This document shows positions 1-9,227 of a stretch of DNA of 42,175 nt, one piece after another; positions within the stretch are counted from its first letter, which is position 1; each line of letters starts with the position of its first letter. Made by a program: the position numbers and the translations under genes. Below the pieces are notes generated by a model. It did no database searches, was not told where the DNA came from, and saw only the letters and a program-made list of their open reading frames with translations. Source of the stretch: Terriglobia bacterium (GTDB taxonomy: Bacteria; Acidobacteriota; Terriglobia; Bryobacterales; Bryobacteraceae); contig JAIQFL010000058.1 of the NCBI GenBank assembly GCA_020073365.1, forward strand, positions 1 through 42,175, read 5' to 3'.

Positions 1-59
1 ATAAAAATTTTATTATTTATGATCTTTAAAAATAAAAAAATCAAATTAAATCCGTCCCC

Positions 60-92
60 CGTTCGTCCTGAGCTCGTCGAAGGATACGAACG
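60..92. repeat. TTCG-type palindromic intergenic repeat, copy A
   Basis: The ends CGTTCGT (60-66) and ACGAACG (86-92) form a perfect 7-bp inverted repeat around the core CCTGAGCTCGTCGAAGG. The same core appears twice more in the AT-rich left segment (1165-1195 in the opposite orientation, and 1239-1303). Repeats of this general kind are dispersed in many bacterial genomes. None was seen to the right of position 1940. Confidence 0.7.
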
Positions 93-114
93 AGTGTACA
101 AAAAAAATAGGTTT

Positions 115-1065
115 TTACCAGGAAACACCGACGGAAAAATTCGGACGACCGTTTCCATCCATGCCAATACCGAACTTGACTCGGTTCGCCAATTTATCAT
201 CCACGAGCTTACTTGCAGCAAGTGCATAAATAGAGCCAAATGCAGCACCTGCAATAACCTGTGATATATAATGGCGATTGCAACTCACAAACGTTACCCC
301 AATAAAGCCTGCAAGTAATCCGAGTTGAATCGCAAAATGGGGGCCATATCGCGTACCATATAACACAGCCATATACAATGCTTGTGCCATATGCCCTGAA
401 GGAAAACCGCCAAAGGCTCGCTGCTCACAACTAAACTTTTCATTCCACGGCCGTAAGCAGGCATCAAATTTAATTTGCTTTATCAATGTTTTCGTCCAAA
501 TAACAAAGGGCATACCGAGGAGTAAAATTTGGGCCGTCCATCGTCGGTCATCATTACGAGAAAAGAACGCATCAACACCAAGGAGCACAATAGGCAATCC
601 AATACTTGCCTTGGCAACTTCATGACACCATGAAGGCATCTGATTGACATTCTTATGGCATGAACCATCATAAAAACATCGCTGTAATTTTTCATCAATC
701 ATACGCGCAGCAACGAAAATCGGAAAAGTAGCACTGATTATTTTGAAGGTATTCCACGTGAAAAGATTTTTATTGAGCACGAGAATATCTCTAAATGCAC
801 TCGTAATCGCTTCACCAATTGCTTGGCCTACATATCCGTGATTTTGGCGCCGTCGCTTCCGGGTTGTATATTCAGGAGGAATACCATCAAATATTGATGG
901 TTCTTCCACGTCATTCACCACTTCAATATCATCCGGCTCTGATGCCACCCGATTGTACCAATTTCTATTGATCTCTTTGGGCCATATTCCCGCGGCGATC
1001 AGCGATGAAACCGGCATACAAAAGCCAAATACAATGAGAAACTTTATTAATTGCTTTACATTCAT
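115..1065 (-). CDS. PAP2-superfamily membrane phosphatase-like protein
   Basis: A 316-residue protein with an N-terminal hydrophobic leader (residues 5-26) and a PAP2-like second half. The three phosphatase blocks can be traced: a Lys-rich stretch ending in RP (KFDACLRPW), FPSGH, and a third block reading CNRHYISQVIAGA. PAP2 enzymes remove phosphate from lipid phosphates such as undecaprenyl or phosphatidyl phosphates at the membrane. Deviations are visible: the first Lys-RP spacing is one residue shorter than the usual K-x6-RP, and the third block has Gln where Asp usually follows the His, so activity is not assured. The ATG is preceded by a strong purine-rich site (GGGGGAGGGG). It lies downstream of the gatA fragment on the same strand with repeats between. 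Base use is much more AT-rich than everything right of ~1940, so it probably belongs to a different organism. Confidence 0.75.
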   Translation of the reverse strand: MNVKQLIKFLIVFGFCMPVSSLIAAGIWPKEINRNWYNRVASEPDDIEVVNDVEEPSIFDGIPPEYTTRKRRRQNHGYVGQAIGEAITSAFRDILVLNKNLFTWNTFKIISATFPIFVAARMIDEKLQRCFYDGSCHKNVNQMPSWCHEVAKASIGLPIVLLGVDAFFSRNDDRRWTAQILLLGMPFVIWTKTLIKQIKFDACLRPWNEKFSCEQRAFGGFPSGHMAQALYMAVLYGTRYGPHFAIQLGLLAGFIGVTFVSCNRHYISQVIAGAAFGSIYALAASKLVDDKLANRVKFGIGMDGNGRPNFSVGVSW

Positions 1066-1164
1066 TCCCCTCCCCCTAGAAAAGAAGAATGGCCATCCTT
1101 ATGCAATTAACAATAGAAAATTTTATAACAAAAAATCAATATATTAATGAGTTTTTAATAATTT

Positions 1165-1195
1165 GTTCGTATGGTTCGACAAGCTCACCACGAAC
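1165..1195. repeat. TTCG-type palindromic repeat, copy B
   Basis: GTTCGT (1165-1170) and ACGAAC (1190-1195) flank the core TTCGACAAGCTCACCA, which is the reverse-complement orientation of copy A with a few changes. It lies between gatA and the PAP2 gene. Confidence 0.7.
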
Positions 1196-1238
1196 GGTTT
1201 CTGTGCATTACTTACTTACAAGTGAGACGAATATTTTT

Positions 1239-1303
1239 CCGTTCGCCCTGCCTGTCCGTCGAAGCCTTGGCGAAGTCGGGAGCATGTCGAAGGGTATGAA
1301 CGG
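1239..1303. repeat. TTCG-type compound repeat, copy C
   Basis: CCGTTC (1239-1244) and GAACGG (1298-1303) bound a longer, internally duplicated version of the repeat containing GTCGAAG, GCGAAGTC and GTCGAAGGG. It ends 17 bases from the gatA stop codon, so it may act in transcript 3' ends. Confidence 0.6.
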
Positions 1304-1320
1304 AAAAATTATTTTCTACT

Positions 1321-1935
1321 CTAATATCCTGCCGGATGCATCGTATGCCATGATGTTGCTTGTTCATACGCATAGGACGCCTGAAATATACGTTCTTCAG
1401 CGCCATGCGCACCCACCAGCTGCATGCCGATTGGCAACTTTTCCTTACTCATACCACACGGAATTGAGATACTTGGCACACCCGCTAAATTCATTGGACA
1501 GGTAAAATAATCTTGTAAATCCATCTGCAGTGGATCAAGATCAAATGCTCCCATTTTAAATGCCGGTGTTGATTGCGATGGAATCACGAGCAAATCAACT
1601 TCTTTAAATACTTCTCTCAATTGGCTTCGAATTAATCCCTGTACTTTTTGAGCACTCTCATAAAATTCACCCGCATGTCCTGCCGAAAGTACATAGTTTC
1701 CCACCATGATTCGTTTTCTTACTTCAGTACCAAAGCCATCATGCCGTGTTGTTTCATACATATCACGTAAGGTAGTTGCTTGTTTATTTCTAAAACCATA
1801 GCGTACCCCATCAAATCGTGCCAAATTTGATGCCGCTTCTGCACGACTTAAAATAAAATAGGCTGCAGCACTATAATCAAGCGATGGCACCGTTACGCGG
1901 TGAATTTTTGCGCCCATCTGTTCAAATTTTGTTAC
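1321..1935 (-). CDS. gatA: Glutamyl-tRNA(Gln)/aspartyl-tRNA(Asn) amidotransferase subunit A, C-terminal fragment
   Basis: About 205 residues match the C-terminal third of GatA, the glutamine amidase subunit that with GatB and GatC converts mischarged Glu-tRNA(Gln) to Gln-tRNA(Gln). Recognisable blocks are AEAASNLARFDGVRYGFR, the R-K-R-I-M-V-G-N-Y-V-L-S-A-G segment, DLLVIPSQSTPAF, the AGVPSISIPCG block and the closing LPIGMQLVG. The catalytic Lys-Ser-Ser region and the glycine-rich amidase signature should lie further upstream and are absent, because the reading frame passes at about 1935-1945 into high-GC DNA that encodes an unrelated protein on the same strand in another frame. The gene is therefore 5'-truncated by the junction. 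Base use is AT-rich like the PAP2 gene next to it. Confidence 0.9.
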   Translation of the reverse strand, partial: VTKFEQMGAKIHRVTVPSLDYSAAAYFILSRAEAASNLARFDGVRYGFRNKQATTLRDMYETTRHDGFGTEVRKRIMVGNYVLSAGHAGEFYESAQKVQGLIRSQLREVFKEVDLLVIPSQSTPAFKMGAFDLDPLQMDLQDYFTCPMNLAGVPSISIPCGMSKEKLPIGMQLVGAHGAEERIFQASYAYEQATSWHTMHPAGY

Positions 1936-1945
1936 CGCTGTCGAC
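1931..1945. other. Junction between AT-rich and GC-rich DNA (probable chimera)
   Basis: Base composition changes abruptly here. On the minus strand an M56 peptidase frame reads to SALVQVPTVV and then departs from the family, while GatA-like sequence begins within a few codons (AVTKFEQMGAKI). Both genes are cut in mid-domain. A GTCGAC palindrome occupies 1940-1945. No transposase, integrase, tRNA or target duplication is visible. Confidence 0.8.
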
Positions 1946-2521
1946 CACCGTCGGCACCTGCACCAACGCCGAGACCAGCAACTGCACAGGCCGGGAGAGA
2001 CCAATCCGCGCGCCGAGTTTCCCGAGCATCTCCTGCCATTCCGGCGGCGCGCGCCGGACCAGCACCGATCGCATGCGCGCGGCCACCACCCAGCCTCCCG
2101 CCAGCCGCGCCCAAAACACCACCGCACCGGCGAGCCAGACCATCACCACCCAAAGCAGGAACTGCGCCGGCTGCATGCTGGACACCGTGGCGCGGACGGA
2201 GGCGGGCAACGTGGCGGTGGTGGTGGCTGCGATATCGGCCGTGGAAGCGGCCGACGGAGCATTTCGGATGCGATAGGCGGCCTCCGGACTGGCGTCCGAT
2301 GGCCGCATCAGCCCCCAAGTCACCAGCGGAGCGGCCATCATGGCTGCCAGTGCCGCGCAGGCGAGCAGGTATCGGGCGTTCGGGCTCGACGTGCGCGCCA
2401 CCGCTCGGCGTGCGGCCGCATACAGAGCCGCAATCGATAAGCCCTGCCAGAGGAAGTGGACCAGCGTCCAGCCGAGGCGTTCCACCCACGCCTCGGAAGC
2501 GAGGATTTGCATGGCGTTCAT
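1940..2521 (-). CDS. M56-family (BlaR1/MecR1-like) membrane peptidase, N-terminal fragment
   Basis: About 194 residues of the N-terminal membrane part of a BlaR1/MecR1-like sensor-peptidase: WVERLGWTLVHFLWQGLSIA at the start is typical, then hydrophobic segments near residues 15-35, 50-70 and 120-140, and the LSRPVQLLVSALVQVPTVV block that normally sits shortly before the zinc-peptidase HExxH motif. That motif and the sensor part are missing because the frame is cut at the junction near 1940. The ATG overlaps the TGA of the upstream blaI-like gene (ATGA), the usual arrangement for this signalling pair: the protease inactivates the repressor on signal. The fragment is probably an artefact of the junction rather than a natural pseudogene. 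Confidence 0.85.
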
Positions 2522-2925
2522 GACGAGCGTCCTTTCTCTTTAGCGAAGGTCTCCAGCATGCCGCGGATTTCATCCAGTTCTTCGCGCGAGGCCGGCTGTG
2601 CCGCGAGCGCCCCCATCACCAGACTCTTGGCTGAACCGCCGAATGCGCGTTTCAGCACGTCGCCCGCGATCTGTCGCTGCGTTTGCTCTTTGGGGACACT
2701 GGCCTCGTAAACGTGCGATCCGAAGCGCTCGCCGCGGATGAGCAGGCCCTTTTCCGTCATCAATTGCATCTGCTTCAGCGTGGTGGTGTAGCCGTTGTCC
2801 TTGGCGAGCTCGTCGTGAACTTCCCTGACGGTCGCCATTCCCAGCCTCCAGAGGACGGCAAGAATGTCGAGTTCGGCGGCGGTTGGAAGGGCCACGGACT
2901 GTCGGTTGCGGCGTGGAGAAGTCAT
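2518..2925 (-). CDS. BlaI/MecI-family transcriptional repressor
   Basis: A 135-residue winged-helix repressor of the BlaI/MecI (Penicillinase_R) family. The LPTAAELDILAVLWRLGMAT block and the following VREVHDELAKDNGYTTTLKQMQLMTEKGLL recognition helix and wing are typical. Such proteins dimerise on operator DNA and are inactivated by their partner M56 protease, here the next gene, overlapping by four bases. An ATG at 2925 is preferred. A TTG three codons upstream (2934) is also in frame, but neither has a good Shine-Dalgarno site. Two tandem palindromic boxes (2942-2975) lie just upstream and probably autoregulate this operon. They also sit in the divergent region before the orphan permease gene, which may be a second target. 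The usual clients of acidobacterial BlaI pairs are not known from this sequence alone. Confidence 0.93.
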   Translation of the reverse strand: MTSPRRNRQSVALPTAAELDILAVLWRLGMATVREVHDELAKDNGYTTTLKQMQLMTEKGLLIRGERFGSHVYEASVPKEQTQRQIAGDVLKRAFGGSAKSLVMGALAAQPASREELDEIRGMLETFAKEKGRSS

Positions 2926-2941
2926 CTGAAACAAGGGTACG

Positions 2942-2975
2942 ACGATAAAAACCGTAAGTCAACGAAATAAATCGT
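2942..2975. promoter_or_regulatory. Two tandem candidate BlaI-type operator boxes
   Basis: ACGATAAAAACCGT (2942-2955) and ACGAAATAAATCGT (2962-2975) share the form ACGA-N6-YCGT with AT-rich centres. Their start-to-start distance is exactly 20 bp, two helical turns, so dimers would bind the same DNA face. They lie 17 bases before the repressor start and about 80 bases before the promoter of the divergent permease gene. Confidence 0.55.
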
Positions 2976-2988
2976 AAGGGGAAAGCTT

Positions 2989-3014
2989 GGCAGGTCCAAA
3001 AGGCCTGCCCCACC
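2989..3014. repeat. GGCAGG/CCTGCC dispersed palindrome
   Basis: GGCAGG (2989-2994) pairs with CCTGCC (3004-3009) and is followed by CCACC. It is a short member of the GTGGGRCAGGC repeat family seen also at 20209-20300, 23570-23656 and 23724-23760. It lies in the divergent region between the repressor and the permease gene. Confidence 0.5.
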
Positions 3015-3054
3015 AATGGGATTTCGAGGTTTTGAGGCTCTGCTTTGCGCTTTC

Positions 3055-3083
3055 TTGACCATTTGCAGGACTTCATATAGAAT
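3055..3083 (+). promoter_or_regulatory. Sigma-70-type promoter for the orphan permease gene
   Basis: TTGACC (3055-3060) and TAGAAT (3078-3083) are each one base from consensus and are 17 bp apart. The start codon at 3105 follows 21 bases later, so the transcript leader would be very short. A GAGG (about 3091-3094) could serve as the ribosome-binding site. Confidence 0.7.
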
Positions 3084-3104
3084 GTCTGCACGAGGACCCG
3101 CACC

Positions 3105-5741
3105 ATGCCCTTTTGGCGCCGAATTTACATGCTCGGGCGCAATATTGTCCGCGAGCAGCGAGTCGAACAGGATCTCGCCGACGAAATCCACTCCTACCGC
3201 CAAATGCTCGAAGACGAGAAGACCCGATCCGGTCTTGACCCGCGCCTGGCCCGCCGCGAGGCCCTTCTCGAACTCGGCGGCGTCGCCCAGGTCCAGGAAC
3301 AGGTGCGCGACGTGCGCGCCGGCAGCATGCTCCAGAATATCCGGGCCGAGATTCGGCAGTCGCTCCGGTCGCTCGCGCGCAATCCCGGCCTCACTGCCAC
3401 CGCAATGGCCATGCTCGCTTTGGGCATGGGCGCCACCACCGTTGTCTTCAGCGTCTTTTATGCGGCGCTGGTCCAGCCGCTCCCCTTTCGCGAGCCGGGA
3501 CGCCTGGTGCAACTTTGGGAGACGCGGCTCGACCGTGGCTGGTCCCGCGCCTCCTTCACGGAGGCCAATTTCTGGGATCTTCGCGCGCATGCCCGCGCCT
3601 TCGAAGAAACCGCCGTCTACCACTTCGACGAAGCCAATCTCACCGGCAACGGCTCCCCCGAAAAGGTTACGAACATCTCGGTCAGCGCGGGCTTCTTCCG
3701 CACTTTGGGAGTGTCCCCGATCCTCGGCCGCGACTTTTCCTATGAGGAAGACCGGCCCGGTCACGACAACCAGGTGGCCATCGTGGGGAACCGGTTCTGG
3801 AAGAATCGCCTGAGCGCCGATCCGCAGATTCTCGGCAAGGTGCTGCGCCTCAACGACAGACCGTACGTGGTGGTGGGCGTGCTTCCCCCGGGCGAGCCCT
3901 GGGTCGACGATCAAACCTATATCCCGCTGGTCTATCGGCCCGACGCCGACCGCGGCAGCTTCGAGTTTGACGTAATTGGCCGCCTGGCCCGCAGTGTTTC
4001 CGCGGATGCCGCGCGCGCGGACCTCCAGCGCGTTGCCGATGGGCTCGCCCGCTCGTACCCCAGGAACGATGCCGGCATGGGATTTCACCTGGAGCCATCC
4101 AGTACCTGGGTGGCCAGCGATTCCACGCGGCGCGCTCTCTGGGTTCTGCTGGGAGCGGTCGCGTTTCTGTTGCTCATCGCCTGCCTGAACATCGCCAATC
4201 TTCTGCTGGCGCGCGGTTTGAGCCGGCGGCGCGAAGTCGCCATTCGAACCGCTCTGGGAGCCGGCCGCGGACGGCTCGTGCGATTCGTGCTGATGGAATC
4301 GATTCTGCTCAGCATCTTCGGCGGCGCCCTGGGGCTCCTGCTGGCCGGTGGAACGCTGGACCTGATCAAGTCATTCGAGATTGGCGGCGTTCCGAGACTG
4401 GCGGACGCCAGCCTGAATCCGTGGGTGCTGGCCTTCACTGGTCTTATCGGAGTGGCCACGGGCGTGCTTTCGGGTCTCGCTCCGGCTCTCCAGGCACCCT
4501 CCAGCGGGATCGCTTCGGCTCTTCGCGACTGCGACCGGAGCCAGGCCGGAAGTCGCGGCCATGGCCGGCTGCGGGCCGCGCTGGTTACCAGCGAGGTGGC
4601 CCTGTCCTTTCTGCTGCTGGTGGGAGCAGGCCTGCTGATTCGCAGCTTTACCCGGTTGCTCAGCGTCGACCGCGGATTCCAGACCGAAAACCGGCTCCTG
4701 TTTTCGGTCAGCATGCCGGGATCTTATTGGGAAAAGGAAGGAGGCCTGCACTTCACCGACCGCTTCCTGGAACGACTCGCTCAGGTTCCTCAAGTGGTAT
4801 CGGCCGGCGCCGTGAGCCAGCGGCCGGTGGCCGGAGGGGATCCCGGCATGGGCATCGTCTCCAGTTCCAAACAGAATTTGTCGGGACGCGATATCCCATG
4901 GGCCGGTTGGCGCATCGTCACGCCGGGCTACTTCCGTGCCATGGGGCTGCCAGTGTTCAAGGGGAGACCCTTCACCGAGCGTGACCAAAACCCAACCTTT
5001 GCTCCGCGGTGCGTGATCATTAGCCAGCGCCTGGCGAACCTGCTTTTTCCCAATGAAGATCCGGCCGGCAAACACGTCCTCCTGTGGAGAGGGCAGGGCA
5101 ATCTGGACGCCGAAGTGATTGGCGTCGTGGGAGACATGCGGGAACGCGGCCTGGATTCCAATCCCACTCTGGCCGTCTATCTTCCCTGGGGTCCCCAGTC
5201 TCTTCCCACGGAATTCGTTCTCCAGACCGCTGGAAACCCGCTCAACGTGGTATCTGCGGTCCGGTCGATTGCCGCCGGTCTGGATCCGACTCTCCCCATC
5301 TCGGACGTTCGCTCGTTCGAAGAAGTGGTCAGCCGCTCGGTCTCTTCGCAGCGATTCAACACTATCCTTCTGGGGATCTTCAGCGGACTCGCCTTGCTGC
5401 TTGCCACTACGGGTATCTACGGCGTCCTGTCGTACACCATGAGCCGGCGCACATCGGAAATCGGATTGCGCGTCGCGCTGGGCGCCAGCGCTCGGAGCAT
5501 CCTGGGCATGGCCATCGGCCAAGGCATGCGTCCGGCGTTTCTGGGAGTGGCCATCGGCGCCGTCGGCGCCTTCTGGCTGTCGGGCTATCTCACTACAATG
5601 CTCTACGGTGTGAAGCCCTTTGATGTTGCTACGTACAGCGTGGTGGCCGTGCTGCTGCTGGCAACCGCCCTGCTCTCGTGCTGGCTGCCGGCGCGACGCG
5701 CCATGCGCACCGACCCGCTCCGGGCTTTACGCATGGAGTGA
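3105..5741 (+). CDS. Acidobacterial duplicated orphan permease (ADOP; MacB/FtsX-type)
   Basis: An 878-residue inner-membrane protein with the layout of the acidobacterial duplicated orphan permease family: a charged cytoplasmic N-terminus (EQRVEQDLADEIHSYRQMLE, LARREALLELGG) over the first ~85 residues, a membrane segment near 97-120 leading into a MacB-like periplasmic domain, a first FtsX three-helix block near 345-490, a second membrane-anchored MacB-like domain from about 498, and a final FtsX block near 745-870 ending in LPARRAMRTDPLRALRME. These proteins resemble MacB permeases but carry no ATPase; the transported substrate, if any, is unknown. No ATP-binding subunit is encoded nearby. 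Genes of this family are often next to PadR regulators, whereas this one diverges from a BlaI-type repressor. A near-consensus promoter lies directly upstream. Confidence 0.93.
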   Translation: MPFWRRIYMLGRNIVREQRVEQDLADEIHSYRQMLEDEKTRSGLDPRLARREALLELGGVAQVQEQVRDVRAGSMLQNIRAEIRQSLRSLARNPGLTATAMAMLALGMGATTVVFSVFYAALVQPLPFREPGRLVQLWETRLDRGWSRASFTEANFWDLRAHARAFEETAVYHFDEANLTGNGSPEKVTNISVSAGFFRTLGVSPILGRDFSYEEDRPGHDNQVAIVGNRFWKNRLSADPQILGKVLRLNDRPYVVVGVLPPGEPWVDDQTYIPLVYRPDADRGSFEFDVIGRLARSVSADAARADLQRVADGLARSYPRNDAGMGFHLEPSSTWVASDSTRRALWVLLGAVAFLLLIACLNIANLLLARGLSRRREVAIRTALGAGRGRLVRFVLMESILLSIFGGALGLLLAGGTLDLIKSFEIGGVPRLADASLNPWVLAFTGLIGVATGVLSGLAPALQAPSSGIASALRDCDRSQAGSRGHGRLRAALVTSEVALSFLLLVGAGLLIRSFTRLLSVDRGFQTENRLLFSVSMPGSYWEKEGGLHFTDRFLERLAQVPQVVSAGAVSQRPVAGGDPGMGIVSSSKQNLSGRDIPWAGWRIVTPGYFRAMGLPVFKGRPFTERDQNPTFAPRCVIISQRLANLLFPNEDPAGKHVLLWRGQGNLDAEVIGVVGDMRERGLDSNPTLAVYLPWGPQSLPTEFVLQTAGNPLNVVSAVRSIAAGLDPTLPISDVRSFEEVVSRSVSSQRFNTILLGIFSGLALLLATTGIYGVLSYTMSRRTSEIGLRVALGASARSILGMAIGQGMRPAFLGVAIGAVGAFWLSGYLTTMLYGVKPFDVATYSVVAVLLLATALLSCWLPARRAMRTDPLRALRME

Positions 5742-5872
5742 CGGCCGGCCGCGATGCGTCTGCCAAAACAACCACGCCCGTGCGGCGCTCCATTCGCGAT
5801 TCACGCTGGCTGTTGACAGGCCACCACAACAACACAAGTGGGGCAGGCGGTTTCCCCGATCTCGCGGCGCAT

Positions 5873-6229
5873 TTATCTGCTGCTGGGCTTCGGTTTGAGA
5901 GAGCCTACGTACTCGTAACTGCAGTCGAAGAACTTCTTCAATTCCCGTGTCGAGGCAAGCAGCGAGTCGGGAACCTCGACGTACTCGGGCTGAACCTTTC
6001 CATATGCCTCGCACAACTTGGCCTTGTACTTCTTAAGAAACGCCTCCCGTTCTCCAGCGGGCAGCCGGAGCGCCAGCTTCCCCTCCTTGCTAAGATAGCT
6101 GAACATATGACCATTCAGCGACGTGTAAGGCACAGTCGCGCCCTTCCGTTTGACATTCGGATTGGTGGCCACCAGCTTTGCGTACAACTCGAGCTTGTCT
6201 AACGGTGCGGCTGCTGCTTCCTTTGCCAT
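5873..6229 (-). CDS. Small conserved protein, possibly TfoX/Sxy N-terminal-domain-like
   Basis: A soluble 118-residue protein with no signal peptide or membrane segment. The central part (GATVPYTSLNGHMFSYLSKEGKLALRLPAGEREAFLKKY) has the strand-turn-strand character of the TfoX N-terminal/YjbR-like fold, and the tail ends in a proline-lysine-rich SLKPKPSSR. The resemblance is from pattern alone, and the cellular role of such stand-alone proteins is not established. The ATG at 6229 is chosen because an AGAGGA site lies nine bases upstream. It is transcribed convergently with the orphan permease, and the 130 bases between them hold only a half copy of the GTGGGGCAGGC repeat (about 5838-5850). 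Confidence 0.6.
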   Translation of the reverse strand: MAKEAAAAPLDKLELYAKLVATNPNVKRKGATVPYTSLNGHMFSYLSKEGKLALRLPAGEREAFLKKYKAKLCEAYGKVQPEYVEVPDSLLASTRELKKFFDCSYEYVGSLKPKPSSR

Positions 6230-6372
6230 GCGGCCAGTCCTCTTTGGTTCTCTCGCATTTCAACTCGGCGATTTAACAGTGTATCTAAAGTGCCGGCTGT
6301 GCCGCGTGCCCCTTTTCGTGTCCGGAAACGACCGGATGTCGCTGGCATGGAGCGAGGCGCCTGTGCATTTCC

Positions 6373-6561
6373 GTGGCGGTGAGGTGCGTGCCGCCGTGCC
6401 TACCGCAGAGCACGCGCCGAAGCAGGCGGGGGCTCACCGGTTGGGTTTTGGCCAGCGCCGCGGTGATCATTACGCTGGCGGCGGTCGGCCTTACGGCGTG
6501 CGTGCTGCCGGCTCGCCGGGCGACGCGCGTGGATCCGGTGACGGTGCCGCGGGAGCAGTAA
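6373..6561 (+). pseudogene. C-terminal remnant of an orphan (ADOP-like) permease
   Basis: The last ~45 codons read GLTGWVLASAAVIITLAAVG then LTACVLPARRATRVDPV, the terminal transmembrane helix and signature tail of FtsX/ADOP permeases; compare the complete copy ending at 5741 with LLSCWLPARRAMRTDPL. The usual ALR-x-E end is altered to VPREQ, and no permease sequence is recognisable before about 6420 in any frame. It is best read as a decayed or truncated gene copy lying between the small conserved gene and the permease pair, evidence that permease genes have duplicated and been lost at this locus. Confidence 0.7.
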
Positions 6562-6670
6562 CGCCGGCGCCTTGGCCGTTTGTGCGGCACTCACCGGCCC
6601 GCGCGTCAGGACTTTGAGGACTTCGAGCAGCCCGAGCACGCCCGCCGCAATCATGCGATAGTGAGAAGTG

Positions 6671-6702
6671 CAATCGGAGAAAACGAACAAAGCCTCCGAT
6701 TG
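6671..6702 (+). promoter_or_regulatory. Leader hairpin before the permease pair
   Basis: CAATCGGAG (6671-6679) pairs perfectly with CTCCGATTG (6694-6702) around a 14-base A-rich loop. It ends 17 bases before the chosen start codon of the first permease. There is no T-tract, so it is more likely a leader structure or protein-binding site than a terminator. Confidence 0.45.
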
Positions 6703-6719
6703 ACTTGTACGGCTGTGCA

Positions 6720-7954
6720 ATGACGTCGCATGCGTCTTTCTGGGAAGCGGTGATCGGCGCCGCCCAATCACTTCGCGGAAGCAAGCTGAGGAGTTTCCTG
6801 ACCCTGCTGGGCATCATCCTCGCGACCACCACCCTCGTCGCGGTCATGTCGGTGATCTCGGGCATGAACGCCTACATCGCCACCCAGGTCTCGGACATGG
6901 GGGCCGACGGGTACGCCGTGCAGCGCGAGCCCATGGCGGAGTTCGATACCAAGAAGCTGCTGGAGGCGCTGCGGCGCAACCCGAAGTTGACCAAGGATGA
7001 GTTCGCGTTCCTGCGCGAGCATCTCAGGCTTACCAGAGAACTCGGCATGTCCACGGGCCGCGGCGCCTCGGTGCACGCTGGCAGAGAGAGGATTCAGAGC
7101 GTCGAACTTCAGGGCGCCTCCCCCAACATCGCCCTGATCAACAGCTTCGAGGCGGTGGAAGGGCGGTTCCTCTCGGACACCGAGAACGACCGGGGCCTCG
7201 ACGCCGCATTCATCGGCAAGGACGTCAAGGAACAGCTCTTTCCCAACTCGATCGCCGTGGGACGAAACATCGCGATCGAGGGAATTCCCTTCGAAATCGT
7301 GGGCGTAGCCAAGGCCAAGGGCTCGGTCTTCGGGCACTCCCAGGACAAGTTCGTCATCATTCCCGTCGAGACGTATTTCAAGATCTGGGGGTCGCGCAGC
7401 GGCATGGGCTACGCCGGTCTCGCAATCGATCACGACCACTTGGATGAGGCGCAGGAAGAGCTTCGCACGTTGATGCGCATCTACCGCCACCTGGGTCCCA
7501 AGGACCAGGACAACTTCGCCATCCTGACTTCGGGCTCGCTGCTCGATTTCTGGAATCAGTTAACCGGCGCGATAGCGGCCACGGCCATCGCTGTGGTATC
7601 CGTCTTCATGGTGGTAGGCGGCGTGGTCATTATGAACATCATGCTGGCGGTGGTGACGGAGCGCACTCACGAAATCGGCGTTCGCAAATCGGTGGGCGCG
7701 CGCAATAGCGACATCCTCAACCAGTTCCTGGTGGAATCGTCCATGCTCGCGGCGTTCGGAGGGCTGATTGGCGTCGCCCTGGCGTGGCTGGTCGCCGTAC
7801 TGGTTCGCACGGTGACGCCTGTGCCCACGTCCGTACCGATAGCCGCGGTGGTAGTGGGCGTGACGCTCTCCGCCGTGGTTGGCCTGTTTTTTGGGATCTA
7901 TCCGGCACAGCGCGCCGCGAAGCTGGACCCCATTGAAGCGCTGAGGGCGGAGAA

Positions 7955-7958
<4 letters not shown>
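6720..7958 (+). CDS. FtsX/MacB-type ABC transporter permease (first of pair)
   Basis: A 412-residue permease with MacB topology: a cytoplasmic start, transmembrane helix 1 near residues 22-45 (LRSFLTLLGIILATTTLVAV), a MacB-type periplasmic domain to about 280, and three C-terminal helices with the family tag TERTHEIGVRKSVGAR and the ending QRAAKLDPIEALRAEK. MacB-like permeases couple periplasmic conformational changes to a cytoplasmic ATPase to expel peptides, macrolides or lipoproteins. The ATG at 6720 is preferred to a TTG five codons earlier, although neither has a clear Shine-Dalgarno site. Its stop overlaps the next gene's start (ATGA), so the two products are likely made together, perhaps as a heterodimer. 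No ATPase gene is present in the window. Confidence 0.92.
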
Positions 7959-9193
<1,235 letters not shown>

Positions 9194-9227
9194 CCCAGCG
9201 GCGCGGGACAGTGCGGGAACTGGCGGG

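Noticed and set aside
1321..2127. 268-residue frame joining GatA to a Trp/Arg-rich N-terminus
   Set aside because: The first ~60 residues are an out-of-frame reading of the M56 gene across the composition break, so it is not a natural fusion.
6400..6771. Minus-strand frame with a hydrophobic MIAAGVLGLLEVLKVL segment
   Set aside because: No family match could be recognised, it overlaps the start of the permease gene, and no ribosome site precedes it.
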